Below are positions 1 to 8,372 of a DNA stretch of 64,000 bases, in pieces. The stretch lies in contig CANLXO010000012.1 in NCBI GenBank assembly GCA_947495055.1, forward strand, positions 47,250 to 111,249. Direction: 5' to 3'. Numbering within the stretch: the stretch's first letter is position 1; each line of letters opens with the position of its first letter. The stretch is from an uncultured Psychrobacter sp. Its GTDB lineage: Bacteria > Pseudomonadota > Gammaproteobacteria > Pseudomonadales > Moraxellaceae. The position numbers were made by a program, and so were the translations under genes. Under the pieces are notes generated by a model. It saw only the letters and a list, made by a program, of their open reading frames with translations. It made no database searches and was not told the DNA's origin.

Positions 1-307
1 GCGACTGTAGCACTTGCTCGGATAAAAACTGTGGCCCTGAGGTATAGCGCAAGCCTTTATCGAGCATGTACTCGATGACATCCATACCGCGTTTCATCGC
101 ATTACCGACGACGATAAGATCGGGTGCTGGTTGTAAGTGCTCGATATGATAACCGTCATTGATCGTCACGCCTGCTTGCTCAAGCTGAGTGGACATCGGC
201 GGGTAGACGTTGGCATCTGACCCTGTCACCGTAAACCCAAGCTCCCTAGCGAGCAGCGCTAAAGAGCCCATAAAAGTGCCACAAATCCCAAGAATATGAA
301 TATGCAT
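1..307 (-). CDS. mpl: UDP-N-acetylmuramate:L-Ala-gamma-D-Glu-meso-DAP ligase Mpl (N-terminal part)
   Basis: Only the first 102 codons are in the window; the gene runs off the left edge. The protein starts MHIHILGICGTFMGSLA, the nucleotide-binding loop typical of Mpl, followed by the LLARELGFTVTGSDANVYPPMS stretch in two parts (SDxNVYPPMS is characteristic) and a GNAMKRG segment of the Mur-ligase N-terminal Rossmann fold. Mpl is a cytoplasmic enzyme that reattaches the recycled murein tripeptide to UDP-MurNAc during peptidoglycan recycling. The ATG at 305-307 begins the conserved fold directly. The family is recognised with high confidence; the central ATPase and C-terminal domains lie outside the window. 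Confidence 0.93.
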   Translation of the reverse strand, partial: MHIHILGICGTFMGSLALLARELGFTVTGSDANVYPPMSTQLEQAGVTINDGYHIEHLQPAPDLIVVGNAMKRGMDVIEYMLDKGLRYTSGPQFLSEQVLQS

Positions 308-390
308 AAATCGTCTAGACCATGTCAATGAATGAGGAAGTAAAATTGGCTTATTGTAGCGTATTCGCATCACAGCTAACAGTCAGGCAA

Positions 391-415
391 TAAAAAACGC
401 CTGATAAATAGGCGT
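391..415 (-). terminator. intrinsic terminator after the NlpE-like gene
   Basis: A perfect 6-bp stem (ACGCCT at 397-402 with AGGCGT at 410-415) and a 7-nt loop is followed on the minus strand by a U-rich run (complement of 391-396). It lies about 50 bp past the stop of the minus-strand lipoprotein gene. Confidence 0.7.
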
Positions 416-461
416 CGCTTTATAGGTTTGTACAGTGCAAAGGTTTATATAGTCCAAGGGT

Positions 462-1079
462 TTATTGACGAGATAGAGCGTGATTGACATCAATATTTTT
501 ATTCTTATCTATCATCAGTAAGTGATTGTCCTCGATGTGATAAGACTCAGTATGCTGATTGTCATAAGCGATCGTAATCTTGTCGTCGTCTTGACGATAT
601 ATGCCCGATTCCACCAAAGGTACGCGCGCAAGCTTTGGATTGTTATATACGCTGGTTTTGACCACACTACCGTCGGCAAATAAGTTTAAAGTGACTTCAA
701 TATAATCACAAAATGTACAAGGTATGATACCGCCGTAATCACCCATCAAGGTCGCTTGCAACGTATTACTCGAAGGTAACGATGACTGGGCTTCATCAGG
801 CTTAGCCGCAGCGATAAGGGATTGGCCTTCTTCTACAACCTCCACACTGTCAGTCTCGTAATCAAACTCAGATTCGTCATTACTATTTGTAATAACGGCA
901 ACGTCGTCTCCATCATCCTGTGCGTTGATAAAAGCAGATACCTTACTTGACACTGCATTATTCGATGTCGAGGAGGAATGAGAGTTATCACAGCTCACTA
1001 TAGTGATGGCTAGGGCAGGCAATACGAGCCAGAATCGCCTCATCGTTGTTATAGACAAAGAAGTCATCATAAATTTCAT
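462..1079 (-). CDS. NlpE-like lipoprotein
   Basis: About 205 residues from the ATG at 1079. A signal peptide ends in a lipobox (AITIVSC, Cys30 counted from this start), so the protein should be lipid-anchored in the envelope. A long Ser/Asp/Glu-rich, probably disordered linker follows. The C-terminal ~95 residues look like the NlpE N-terminal domain: GDYGGIIPCTFCDYIEVTL carries the CxxC motif (about residues 121 and 124), then GIYRQDDDKITI. NlpE-family proteins act in copper tolerance and surface sensing through Cpx; that role is inferred here. The reading frame continues upstream to a TTG at 1100, and an ATG at 1043 is an alternative start directly before the hydrophobic segment; no start has a convincing Shine-Dalgarno. 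A terminator follows it. Confidence 0.75.
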   Translation of the reverse strand: MKFMMTSLSITTMRRFWLVLPALAITIVSCDNSHSSSTSNNAVSSKVSAFINAQDDGDDVAVITNSNDESEFDYETDSVEVVEEGQSLIAAAKPDEAQSSLPSSNTLQATLMGDYGGIIPCTFCDYIEVTLNLFADGSVVKTSVYNNPKLARVPLVESGIYRQDDDKITIAYDNQHTESYHIEDNHLLMIDKNKNIDVNHALSRQ

Positions 1080-1243
1080 AAATACACCAATAGCAGACAA
1101 GATGTTTTGCGTCGTTTTTTAATGCCAGATTTTAGATGACAAACTTCAAGATAACAAAGCTCATCTTAGAGTTTGTGCACTTTTTGTTATGATAAATGGA
1201 GTGTAAGCTTGGATTTTGAAGTAAATCAACAACTACACAATAG

Positions 1244-1278
1244 TAAGCCCTACTAAGCGTAAATATTAGCAGGGCTTA
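1244..1278. other. strong hairpin between dsbB and the NlpE-like gene
   Basis: TAAGCCCT (1244-1251) pairs perfectly with AGGGCTTA (1271-1278), and the inner CTAA/TTAG extends the stem. There is no clear T-tract on either side. It lies about 100 bp downstream of the dsbB stop, so a role as a 3' end or processing structure for dsbB mRNA is possible. Confidence 0.5.
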
Positions 1279-1379
1279 AGTAACTGAATTAATAGACTAT
1301 AAATATATATAATTTGATAAGCATTATAAATGCGCGCGATTTTTATCCACCAGTTACCAGAAACATTTTAAATACAAAA

Positions 1380-1901
1380 CTAATGATTTAGAGTAGCAGG
1401 ACGCCAGATACGTAATAGTATAAGTATATGAACTAAGATTAATACGCTAAAAAATATCAATGACTGCTCAGGAATACTCAGTCCCAAAAATATCCAATCA
1501 ACTGTAGCGCACTCACCCGATCCTGCAAATACCTGGTTCATAACTTGACTCATCGGTAGCGTATCTAACCAATAGTCCAAACCTGGTCCACATGAGGGGA
1601 CTTGATCGGCAGGCAAGTGTTGTAGCCAAACGTGACGCGCCGCGACCCCTGTTGACCAGACAATACCTGTTAGGCTACCAAGCCACAGCAGTATTTTGAC
1701 CGCTTTGGATTTGGGATGAAAAATCGCTGCAAGTAAGGCAAAGACGCCCATCACAATTAAGCCAATGCGCTGAAATACGCAAAGCGGACAAGGAGTGAAG
1801 CCCATGTAACGCTGCAAAAAAAACAACGCATAGCTCATGCCTAGGACAGCCCCAATGACTAATACGACTTGTAATTGACGGTAGGTGATAGCTCGTAACA
1901 T
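1380..1901 (-). CDS. dsbB: disulfide bond formation protein DsbB
   Basis: 173 residues, the usual DsbB length. It is an inner-membrane quinone reductase that reoxidises DsbA in the periplasm. Four hydrophobic segments are visible. The first periplasmic loop carries TPCPLC (Cys38 and Cys41), and the second carries the other redox pair (Cys104 in PSCGPG and Cys131 in GECATVDW). All four essential cysteines are therefore present. The ATG at 1901 opens directly into the first membrane segment. The gene stands alone on the minus strand between gshA and the NlpE-like gene, and no dsbA is in the window. Family assignment is secure. Confidence 0.95.
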   Translation of the reverse strand: MLRAITYRQLQVVLVIGAVLGMSYALFFLQRYMGFTPCPLCVFQRIGLIVMGVFALLAAIFHPKSKAVKILLWLGSLTGIVWSTGVAARHVWLQHLPADQVPSCGPGLDYWLDTLPMSQVMNQVFAGSGECATVDWIFLGLSIPEQSLIFFSVLILVHILILLRIWRPATLNH

Positions 1902-2031
1902 AAGATAAGTACGCTTATATGATGTGGAATAACTGGTTTGTTAAAAGGGGATAAGCACTCTAAGACAAGAGTGCTGTAGATGTTGCGGTAGTTATCAGTA
2001 GTACGCTTATAACAGTATTAAATTATGACTT

Positions 2032-3615
2032 TTAAAAGGATCGATACTGCTGGATATAATCCATAAAGTTTTCTGTTTCACTCTCTTCAATTTCAGCTTG
2101 CTGAAGAATAGACTTTTCAGCCAGTACTTCATACTTAGCTTGGATATTGGGGCTTAGCGTCTGTTGTAGTAGCGCATCACGGTGCTGCTCGGCAAGGGTG
2201 AAACCAAGCTTCCATAAGCTACCTAGGCGCGCGCTATCAGAGTTCACTTGTGCAGATATCGTCGACTCTGAGTGTCCCGCTTTGCCTTGCATCAACGCAA
2301 CTGCTGCGCGGTAATCATTGCCACCATAGTGCGCATCAAAGAGCGCAGCTAGCGGCTGCATATTGGCTAGGTGCGCCAGCATCCAGCTCTCAAGCGACTG
2401 CTCTTGTCCATTATTGATAATATGTAGATTGTCACGGCGGCCTTCATTGACTACGCGCTCAAGATTGATAGCTAGCGCCTCCTCCTCCTCAGGCATCAAT
2501 TCAGGCGAGTCATTGAGCAAGCAATACAGTGCCATGACTTCTAAGAAGCAAGCGCTAGATAAGCGAATACCAACGTCACTGTACGGGTCCAAATCTATCG
2601 CTCGAAATTCAACATAAGCAATACCGCGGCGCTCTAAAGCCTCAGTTGGCGTCTCGCCGCGCTCAGCGATTTGCTTGGGCCGAATAGGGCTGTAGTACTC
2701 GTTTTCAATCTGCAAAATATGATCATTGATCTGAATAGGATTGCCATTACTATCATTGAGGCCAAGTTTTTGAAAGCTCTCGTGCGGCGTTTGAATCGCG
2801 CGGCGCAAGCCCTCGATATACTCAGGTAAATGATTATAGCGGATATCGAGATGCTCTTGCACGCTGTTGGTATAGCCAAGTTTGCCCATACGCAGGCTAG
2901 TTGCCGCAGGCTTGTAATAGGTGGAGTCGTTTAGTAGCTCCAAATCGTGCTCGCGCCCTGCCAAAAAGCAAGGGCAGACGCTGGGGCTGGCCCCTAATAG
3001 ATAGAGCACAAGGCTCGTTAGGCGCTTAAAGTTACGAATAAGACCTAGGTATTTCTCGTTTTTAAATTCTGCTAAAGGCTGCTCTGTATCCGCTTGCTGT
3101 TGCCACGCATGAAACAAATCATCGCCAAATGACAAATTATAATGAAGACCAGCAATCGTCTGCATACGGCGACCATAACGCACTCCAAGACCGCTACGAT
3201 AGAGGGTTTTGAGCTTACCAGTGTTTGAGCTACCATAATCGGCAAGGGGAATATCTTCATCATTAGATGAGAGCATACAAGGCATGGAGAGCGGCCACAT
3301 CAGCTCCTCTTCAGGCAAAGCTTTATATACCAGCACATGCAACTGACGTAGCATCATTAAGGTATCTTTTGGCGAGTCTTTTGGGTCGGTGATAAGCTCA
3401 AGTAAGTTCTCAGAGTAATCAGTGGTGATAAAGGGATGGGTTAGTTTTGATCCCAGCTGCTTGGGGTGCGGCGTTTGCGCAAGATAACCATCTGCTTTGA
3501 CCCTCAATCCCTCTTTTTCAATACCGCGTAGCATACCGACTAAATGCTTGCTATCAAACCAACTTGGAATCTCAAAATCAACAAAACTGCTTACAGGATT
3601 ACTCATAAGGGTCAT
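2032..3615 (-). CDS. gshA: glutamate--cysteine ligase GshA
   Basis: 527 residues, matching the gammaproteobacterial (E. coli type) gamma-glutamylcysteine synthetase. It catalyses the ATP-dependent first step of glutathione synthesis in the cytoplasm. Near the N-terminus GIEKEGLRV and FITTDYSENLLELIT are the conserved substrate and ATP-binding segments; YGRRMQTIAGLHYNLSFG and YVEFRAIDLDPYSDVGI follow later. Two ATGs are possible starts, at 3615 (MTLMSNP) and 3606 (MSNP); neither has a good Shine-Dalgarno. gshB is not in the window. The gene appears monocistronic, with about 300 bp between it and erpA upstream. Confidence 0.96.
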   Translation of the reverse strand: MTLMSNPVSSFVDFEIPSWFDSKHLVGMLRGIEKEGLRVKADGYLAQTPHPKQLGSKLTHPFITTDYSENLLELITDPKDSPKDTLMMLRQLHVLVYKALPEEELMWPLSMPCMLSSNDEDIPLADYGSSNTGKLKTLYRSGLGVRYGRRMQTIAGLHYNLSFGDDLFHAWQQQADTEQPLAEFKNEKYLGLIRNFKRLTSLVLYLLGASPSVCPCFLAGREHDLELLNDSTYYKPAATSLRMGKLGYTNSVQEHLDIRYNHLPEYIEGLRRAIQTPHESFQKLGLNDSNGNPIQINDHILQIENEYYSPIRPKQIAERGETPTEALERRGIAYVEFRAIDLDPYSDVGIRLSSACFLEVMALYCLLNDSPELMPEEEEALAINLERVVNEGRRDNLHIINNGQEQSLESWMLAHLANMQPLAALFDAHYGGNDYRAAVALMQGKAGHSESTISAQVNSDSARLGSLWKLGFTLAEQHRDALLQQTLSPNIQAKYEVLAEKSILQQAEIEESETENFMDYIQQYRSF

Positions 3616-3829
3616 CTATCATTATTTATAAAGGTAGATCGAAATGCGATCTAAAAAAGGGGTGTCATAGAGACAGTCCGCTCAGTTTAGCCCAAAGTAG
3701 TCCTAAAAACTATGCGTGCTTACAAATACGATAAGCTTTATACGTGGCGTGTATAGCGTGTTTTTACCCACTTTTTTGGGTTTATAGCGACTGCTTGTGC
3801 AGTGAATGAAATTATAAAAACATAATTAC

Positions 3830-3863
3830 AAAAAAAGCATCTACCACGTGGATAGATGCTTTT
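3830..3863 (-). terminator. terminator after erpA
   Basis: Perfect 11-bp inverted repeat AAAAGCATCTA (3833-3843) / TAGATGCTTTT (3853-3863), whose 9-nt centre contains a further CCACGTGG palindrome. On the minus strand it ends in a run of seven U. It lies about 50 bp past the erpA stop. The flanking A and T runs could let it work in both directions. Confidence 0.85.
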
Positions 3864-3914
3864 AATGGTGAGTTATGGCAAATGCATTGTCATAGTAAGT
3901 ATCAAGTTAATAAA

Positions 3915-4310
3915 TTAAATTGAGAACGAGGATCCGCAGCCACAAGTGGTCGTCGCATTAGGGTTTTGTACCACAAAACGGGCACCCTCCAAACCTTCGA
4001 TATAATCGACAGTCGAGCCTTGCAAATATTGATAACTCATAGAATCGATGACCAAGGTCACATCCTCATTGTCAAAATTGGCATCGTCCTCATTTAGGTC
4101 ACTATCGAACCTAAATCCATAGGAGAAACCTGAGCAGCCGCCGCCTGTCACATAGACACGCAGCATCAGCTCATTATCACCCTCTTCTTCGCGCAGACGA
4201 CGCACCTTTTGCGCGGCGCTATCGGTCAACGTCAAAATAGTAGGATCGACAGGCCAGCTTGCGCTGGGACTACTTGAGCTTGGGTTATAAGGGGTGGCTG
4301 ATTCGTTCAT
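3915..4310 (-). CDS. erpA: iron-sulfur cluster insertion protein ErpA
   Basis: 131 residues from the ATG at 4310. A-type carrier that passes Fe-S clusters to apoproteins, including those of isoprenoid synthesis. The A-type fold is clear: [26 protein letters not shown] with Cys59, and a C-terminal CGCGSSFSI with Cys123 and Cys125, giving the three cluster-ligating cysteines. An N-terminal Ser/Pro-rich extension of about 20 residues precedes the core. The frame stays open to a TTG at 4334, but GAGGT lies five bases before the ATG at 4310, which decides the start. A probable promoter lies at 4427-4454 and a terminator at 3830-3863, so it is probably a single-gene transcript. Confidence 0.95.
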   Translation of the reverse strand: MNESATPYNPSSSSPSASWPVDPTILTLTDSAAQKVRRLREEEGDNELMLRVYVTGGGCSGFSYGFRFDSDLNEDDANFDNEDVTLVIDSMSYQYLQGSTVDYIEGLEGARFVVQNPNATTTCGCGSSFSI

Positions 4311-4747
4311 ATCTACCTCATTAACTAGAATCAAAAGCTATCGTTTGCTATGCCATAATGGCAAATAATCGGTGCCTAATTCAATAGGGTGCTGTCGTTA
4401 AAACTAATGGTAAGTCGTTAAAGCTTATTATAAATAGTATAGCCACGCGATCAAAATGCATTGATGGACTACCTGCGCTTATCAATTAGCAGTATATCAT
4501 AATGGGGCTATCTATTCGTTTGTCAAGAGTGCGTAAGATAACGACATTTCGTTAAGTGTTAGCCCTACAGTTTTACTAGTCCTCTTGATAATAAATGCAT
4601 GAATTTAAAATAGTTATGTAATCGTTTGCCTATTGGTGATGCGTTTGAAATAATACCGCGCTATTAGTGTCTGTTTGATAGTCAATCATGGCATTACTGA
4701 GTCAAATTATTGACTCCTTTTTTACAAATATTGAGACAAAAAAAGAT
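4311..4747. other. intergenic region, divergent erpA / yheS promoters
   Basis: About 440 bp with no coding sequence. It holds the erpA promoter candidate. The yheS side is AT-rich, but I could not pick out a convincing promoter there. An in-frame ATG at 4688 extends the yheS frame into this region. Confidence 0.5.
4427..4454 (-). promoter_or_regulatory. candidate sigma-70 promoter of erpA
   Basis: On the minus strand TTGATC (plus 4449-4454) and TATAAT (plus 4427-4432) are separated by 16 bp. It lies about 115 bp upstream of the erpA ATG and points at it. No IscR-like operator was recognised. Confidence 0.5.
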
Positions 4748-6751
4748 ATGATCGAATTTAAAGACGTAGGCGTGCGCCGTGATGGTCGTGAGTTATTTTC
4801 AGGGGCAAGTTTTCAGCTGCACCCTGGTCACAAGGTAGGCCTGACGGGTAATAATGGCACAGGAAAATCAACTTTGTTTGCTCTACTACTTACGCAAATG
4901 GGTACAGGCGATACCGAGGTCACGCTTGATAAAGGTGAGGTGAGTATCCCTGACAGCTGGCATGTGGCGCACATGGCGCAGGAGGTTGGCGCTAGTAGTC
5001 AGACGGCGATTGATTATGTCTTAAGCGGTGACGAGCAGTGGTATGAGATTAACGCGGCGCTCAATGATTTAAGTACAGTTAGTGATGAGCAAATCGGCGT
5101 TTTGCATCAGCAGTTCGATGAGATTGATGGGTATCGCACGCCAACCAAAGCGGCACAAATTATGGCGGGGCTTGGCTTTAAAACCAGTCAGCACGAGCTG
5201 CCTGTAGAAGGGTTCTCTGGCGGTTGGCGCATGCGCTTAAACCTTGCCAAGACTTTGATGAGCCGCGCGGACTTAATGTTACTCGATGAGCCAACTAACC
5301 ATTTGGATTTGGATGCTATTCTTTGGCTTGAGACTTGGATTAATGCCTTTACCGGTTTAGTCATTGTCATCTCGCATGATCAGGCTTTTTTGGACGCCAC
5401 TGTCGGACATATTTTGCATGTGGAACAACAAAAAATCACCCTTTATACGGGTAACTATCAGCAGTTTATCCGTACTCGTCATGAGCGTATGGCGCAGCAG
5501 CAGCAAGCCTATGAAAAGCAGCAAGCGACCAAAGCACATCTCGATGATTTTATCCGCCGTTTTCGAGCTAAGGCCAGTAAAGCTAAGCAAGCACAAAGTC
5601 GTATCAAGCAGCTTGAGCGTATGGCTGAGCTGTCACCTATGATGGCAGACAACCCATTCTCTTTTCGCTTTTATCCCCCTGCCAACATGAGCTCTCCCCT
5701 TATCGAGATGACGCAGGCCGATATCGGTTATAGTGATACGCCACTGCTCTATAACGCTAGCGTACAAGTCACGCCCGATACGCGTCTAGGTCTGCTAGGT
5801 ATGAATGGCGCGGGCAAATCAACGCTAATTAAAGCATTAGTGGGTGAGCTTAAAGTATTAACCGGTAGCTACCGCGTCTCTGACACCCTAAAGCTTGGCT
5901 ACTTTAACCAGCATCAAATGGACGCCTTGGATGCCACTGCAACACCCATGCAGATGTTACGCCGGCTAGCAGGCAAGACCTCTGACGCCGAATTACGCGC
6001 GTTTTTGGGTAGTTTTGACTTTCGCGGTGACCGTATCGATACTGCAAGTGAGCTATTCTCTGGTGGTGAGCGTGCCCGTTTGACACTAGCACTAATCGTT
6101 TGGCAACGTCCGAACGTTCTGGTTCTTGATGAGCCGACCAACCATTTAGACTTACAGATGCGCCAAGCATTGACTGTTGCCTTGCAAGGGTTTGAGGGAG
6201 CAGTGGTACTGGTCTCGCACGATCGTGAACTTATCGCTAACGTCTGTGACGAGCTGTATCTGGTGCACGATGGTCAGATTGATGAGTTTGATGGTGACAT
6301 CAGCGACTATGGTAAGTGGCTGGAACAGAAGCGTAAACAAGAGAATGCTACAGACAAAAGTACTGCTAATAAAAAAAGTAAAAAAGAGAGTAAGAAGTTT
6401 GTTTCACGTGAAACGAGCAATACTCCAATGGCAAAAGATACTCAAGATCACAAGACATCAGCGCTTAGCAAAGAAGAGCTACGCAAATTAGCGGCAGAGC
6501 AACGTAAGCGCACTGCGCCCGTTCGCCGCGAGATCGAAGAGATAGAAAAAGAGCTTGAGAAGATCAATGACAAGTCAGCGAAACTAGAAAACAAGCTTAC
6601 TGATACTGACCTTTACGAAGAATCTCGCAAAGCTGACTTGATGAAGCTACTTGATGAGCAAACCTCATTGCAGCAGCAGCACAGCGACTATGAAGAGAAG
6701 TTACTGGTTGCCATGACGACGTTAGAGGATATGGAAGCTGAGTTTGAATGA
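4748..6751 (+). CDS. yheS: ABC-F family ATPase, YheS type
   Basis: About 667 residues. A soluble protein with two ABC nucleotide-binding domains and no membrane segment, as in ABC-F ribosome-associated ATPases. Domain 1 has Walker A GNNGTGKST and signature GFSGGWRMRLNLA; domain 2 has GMNGAGKST and FSGGERARLTLAL. Each has a LLDEPTNHLD or VLDEPTNHLD Walker B. A charged inter-domain linker (RFRAKASKAKQAQSRIKQLER) is the ABC-F P-site-tRNA linker, and the C-terminus is a Lys/Glu-rich coiled coil. The family usually starts MIxF, so the ATG at 4748 is preferred; the frame begins at an ATG at 4688. A parS-like palindrome lies within codons for VSRET near residues 552-556, in the poorly conserved stretch before the coiled coil. 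Confidence 0.93.
   Translation: MIEFKDVGVRRDGRELFSGASFQLHPGHKVGLTGNNGTGKSTLFALLLTQMGTGDTEVTLDKGEVSIPDSWHVAHMAQEVGASSQTAIDYVLSGDEQWYEINAALNDLSTVSDEQIGVLHQQFDEIDGYRTPTKAAQIMAGLGFKTSQHELPVEGFSGGWRMRLNLAKTLMSRADLMLLDEPTNHLDLDAILWLETWINAFTGLVIVISHDQAFLDATVGHILHVEQQKITLYTGNYQQFIRTRHERMAQQQQAYEKQQATKAHLDDFIRRFRAKASKAKQAQSRIKQLERMAELSPMMADNPFSFRFYPPANMSSPLIEMTQADIGYSDTPLLYNASVQVTPDTRLGLLGMNGAGKSTLIKALVGELKVLTGSYRVSDTLKLGYFNQHQMDALDATATPMQMLRRLAGKTSDAELRAFLGSFDFRGDRIDTASELFSGGERARLTLALIVWQRPNVLVLDEPTNHLDLQMRQALTVALQGFEGAVVLVSHDRELIANVCDELYLVHDGQIDEFDGDISDYGKWLEQKRKQENATDKSTANKKSKKESKKFVSRETSNTPMAKDTQDHKTSALSKEELRKLAAEQRKRTAPVRREIEEIEKELEKINDKSAKLENKLTDTDLYEESRKADLMKLLDEQTSLQQQHSDYEEKLLVAMTTLEDMEAEFE
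6400..6415. promoter_or_regulatory. parS-like ParB binding site inside yheS
   Basis: TGTTTCACGTGAAACG matches 15 of 16 bases of the bacterial chromosomal parS consensus TGTTTCACGTGAAACA, and the 14-bp core GTTTCACGTGAAAC (6401-6414) is a perfect palindrome. By simple base counting a 14-mer is expected about 0.0002 times in 64 kb. It lies in a low-conservation part of the coding sequence, where DNA-level selection would be tolerated. Confidence 0.8.
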
Positions 6752-6776
6752 TAGGTTTTAACTAAAACGAGGACAC

Positions 6777-6808
6777 AAAAAAGGGAGATTACCAAATCTC
6801 CCTTTTTT
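6777..6808. terminator. bidirectional terminator between yheS and the rlpA-like gene
   Basis: Near-perfect 14-bp stem, AAAAAAGGGAGATT (6777-6790) with AATCTCCCTTTTTT (6795-6808), and a short loop. A and T runs on both sides serve the two convergent genes. Confidence 0.92.
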
Positions 6809-6814
6809 ATTACA

Positions 6815-7177
6815 TTATTGCTTACGGTATTTACCGTCACCATAAGAGAGAATCTCCATGGTCGTTGTACACAACTGACAGTTTATTTTACCAGCAGCGG
6901 CTCTAGATAAATCAAGAACACGTCCTGGTGTAAAAGGACCTCTGTCAGTGATTTTTACTACAACGCTCTGCTTTGTCTTTTTGTTAGTCACTTGTACTTT
7001 AGTACCAAACGGCAGCGTTTTGTGTGCTGCGGTCATAGCATTCATGTTAAAGATACTGCCACTAGCGGTACGTTTACCGTGGAATTTTTTGCCATAGTAA
7101 CTGGTGTTACCTGCAAATGCGGTAGTGGTCAATATCAGCGATAAAGTGATAACCAAAGACCTGATCAAATAAGACAT
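6815..7177 (-). CDS. RlpA-like double-psi beta-barrel protein
   Basis: 120 residues from the ATG at 7177. A signal peptide (MSYLIRSLVITLSLILTTTAFA) is followed directly by the RlpA fold: NTSYYGKKFHGKRTASG, FNMNAMTAAHKTLPFGTKVQV, and KITDRGPFTPGRVLDLS with the conserved Asp. RlpA proteins are septal lytic transglycosylases acting on denuded glycan. This one lacks the lipobox and the SPOR domain of full-length RlpA, so it is a minimal, probably periplasmic form and septal targeting is doubtful. AAGGT lies eight bases before the ATG; the upstream extension of the frame to 7270 is not signal-like and was rejected. Confidence 0.88.
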   Translation of the reverse strand: MSYLIRSLVITLSLILTTTAFAGNTSYYGKKFHGKRTASGSIFNMNAMTAAHKTLPFGTKVQVTNKKTKQSVVVKITDRGPFTPGRVLDLSRAAAGKINCQLCTTTMEILSYGDGKYRKQ

Positions 7178-7544
7178 GTAATACCTTTGAATAATTTTTG
7201 GAATAGACAGATGCTTTTGCCTATAGTATCTATACTCCCTATGAGTACAAATAATGTGCGTATTATACAATAAAAAACTTGCTATATCCTTTCTATTGTG
7301 TAAAAAACGCTTGAGTTCAAATAACTGTTTGATTTATAAGGGGTTCGCTTAGAACCATATGTAAGAAGAGCTATACCAAATAAAACCTTCGGTAGAACAG
7401 GCTTATTTTCTATACCCCATTTATAAAGTGAATTACATCAATGGCTTATAACTATTAAAAAATAAAATTACAAATCTGTTGTGTTTTAGCAAGTTTATCG
7501 TTACTATTTCGGCTCCGAACAAATATCAATTACTGGAGTCACCT
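7178..7544. other. intergenic region before the Bor-like pair
   Basis: AT-rich, about 370 bp, between two divergent envelope genes. Only a small hairpin GGTTC/GAACC at 7342-7356 stands out. No clear promoter was identified. Confidence 0.4.
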
Positions 7545-7844
7545 ATGAAGAAAGCGGTTGCTGTAGCACTACTTGCCGTTCTAACATCAGGATGCGCAAC
7601 GCAAAACTATCTTGTCTCTTCTCAAACCGCACCAAACGCAACTACTGCCGCAAACGCTGATAAAATGCAGACGTTTTTTGTGAGTGGCTTGGGTCAAGAA
7701 CAAGAAATCGATGCGGCTAAAGTCTGTCAAGGCAAAGAGAATGTAGCTAGTATTCAGACAAAAAGTAGTCCTGTAAATGTCATCTTGGGTATTATCTCGT
7801 ATGGCATTTATACCCCTCGTCAAATCCGTGTTTATTGCAAGTAA
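7545..7844 (+). CDS. Bor/Iss-family lipoprotein (copy 1)
   Basis: 99 residues from the ATG at 7545, preceded by GGAG. A short signal peptide ends in LTSGC, so Cys17 is the predicted lipidated residue. The C-terminal part has the pattern of lambda Bor and Iss: TFFVSGLGQ, then IDAAKVCQGKENV, then GIISYGIYTPRQIRVYCK. The two cysteines of the core (VCQG and VYCK) are kept. Bor and Iss are outer-membrane lipoproteins linked to serum survival in enterobacteria; in a free-living organism the role is unknown. The frame extends upstream to 7479 without a signal sequence, so that start was rejected. It is 12 bp upstream of its paralogue and probably co-transcribed. Confidence 0.88.
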   Translation: MKKAVAVALLAVLTSGCATQNYLVSSQTAPNATTAANADKMQTFFVSGLGQEQEIDAAKVCQGKENVASIQTKSSPVNVILGIISYGIYTPRQIRVYCK

Positions 7845-7856
7845 GGAGAGATAACT

Positions 7857-8150
7857 ATGAAAAAACTAATAATGACGGCATTGATGGGTTCAGCTCTATT
7901 GGCATCAGGTTGCGCAACGCAGACCGCACTTATTCAGCCAACGCAGCAAGTAACGCCTACCTACTCTGATTCACAGACTTTCTTTATATCAGGTATCGGA
8001 CAAGTACAATCTGTTGACGCAGCACAGGTATGTAATGGCGCGGCTAACGTGGCCAAAGTAACAACGATGCAATCGCCCAAAGATGTGGCGCTCGCTTTGG
8101 TAACCTTTGGTATCTACACCCCTAGAACAGCGACGGTTTACTGTCAATAA
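7857..8150 (+). CDS. Bor/Iss-family lipoprotein (copy 2)
   Basis: 97 residues, exactly the length of lambda Bor. The signal peptide ends in LASGC (Cys19 lipidated). The core repeats the family signature: TFFISGIGQVQSVDAAQVCNGAANV, in two parts, and LVTFGIYTPRTATVYC. It resembles copy 1 across the whole mature protein (SGxGQ, DAAxVCxG, GIYTPR, VYC) but the signal and linker differ, suggesting an old tandem duplication. AAGGAGAG lies before its ATG. The pair ends at a terminator at 8193-8223, so both genes form one small operon. No phage genes are nearby, unlike lambda bor. Confidence 0.88.
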   Translation: MKKLIMTALMGSALLASGCATQTALIQPTQQVTPTYSDSQTFFISGIGQVQSVDAAQVCNGAANVAKVTTMQSPKDVALALVTFGIYTPRTATVYCQ

Positions 8151-8192
8151 AGGTAGAATTTAACCACTATCTTCTAGTTAGAAGTAGTTTAT

Positions 8193-8223
8193 AGAGCAGG
8201 CATACCGTGTCTGCTCTTTTTTT
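8193..8223 (+). terminator. terminator of the Bor-like operon
   Basis: AGAGCAG (8193-8199) pairs with CTGCTCT (8211-8217), extended by GCA/TGT, then a run of T. It lies 43 bp past the second lipoprotein stop. Confidence 0.88.
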
Positions 8224-8372
8224 GTTTTTGTTTCAAAGATTTTAACTTGAAATCATCGCCAAGATGACTCACTGTATAAACAAGACAAAAACTATAACAT
8301 TGCAAAAGTGGGTGAAGTACCAGATATAAAGGTGATAAATCGATAAGCATAAAAAATAAAAGGAAAAATAAT

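Noticed and set aside
4529-4560. minus-strand TTGACA upstream of erpA as a second promoter
   Set aside because: No acceptable -10 at 16-18 bp.
5904-6170. 88-codon frame antisense to yheS
   Set aside because: Lies fully inside the second ATPase domain; conserved coding on the other strand explains it.
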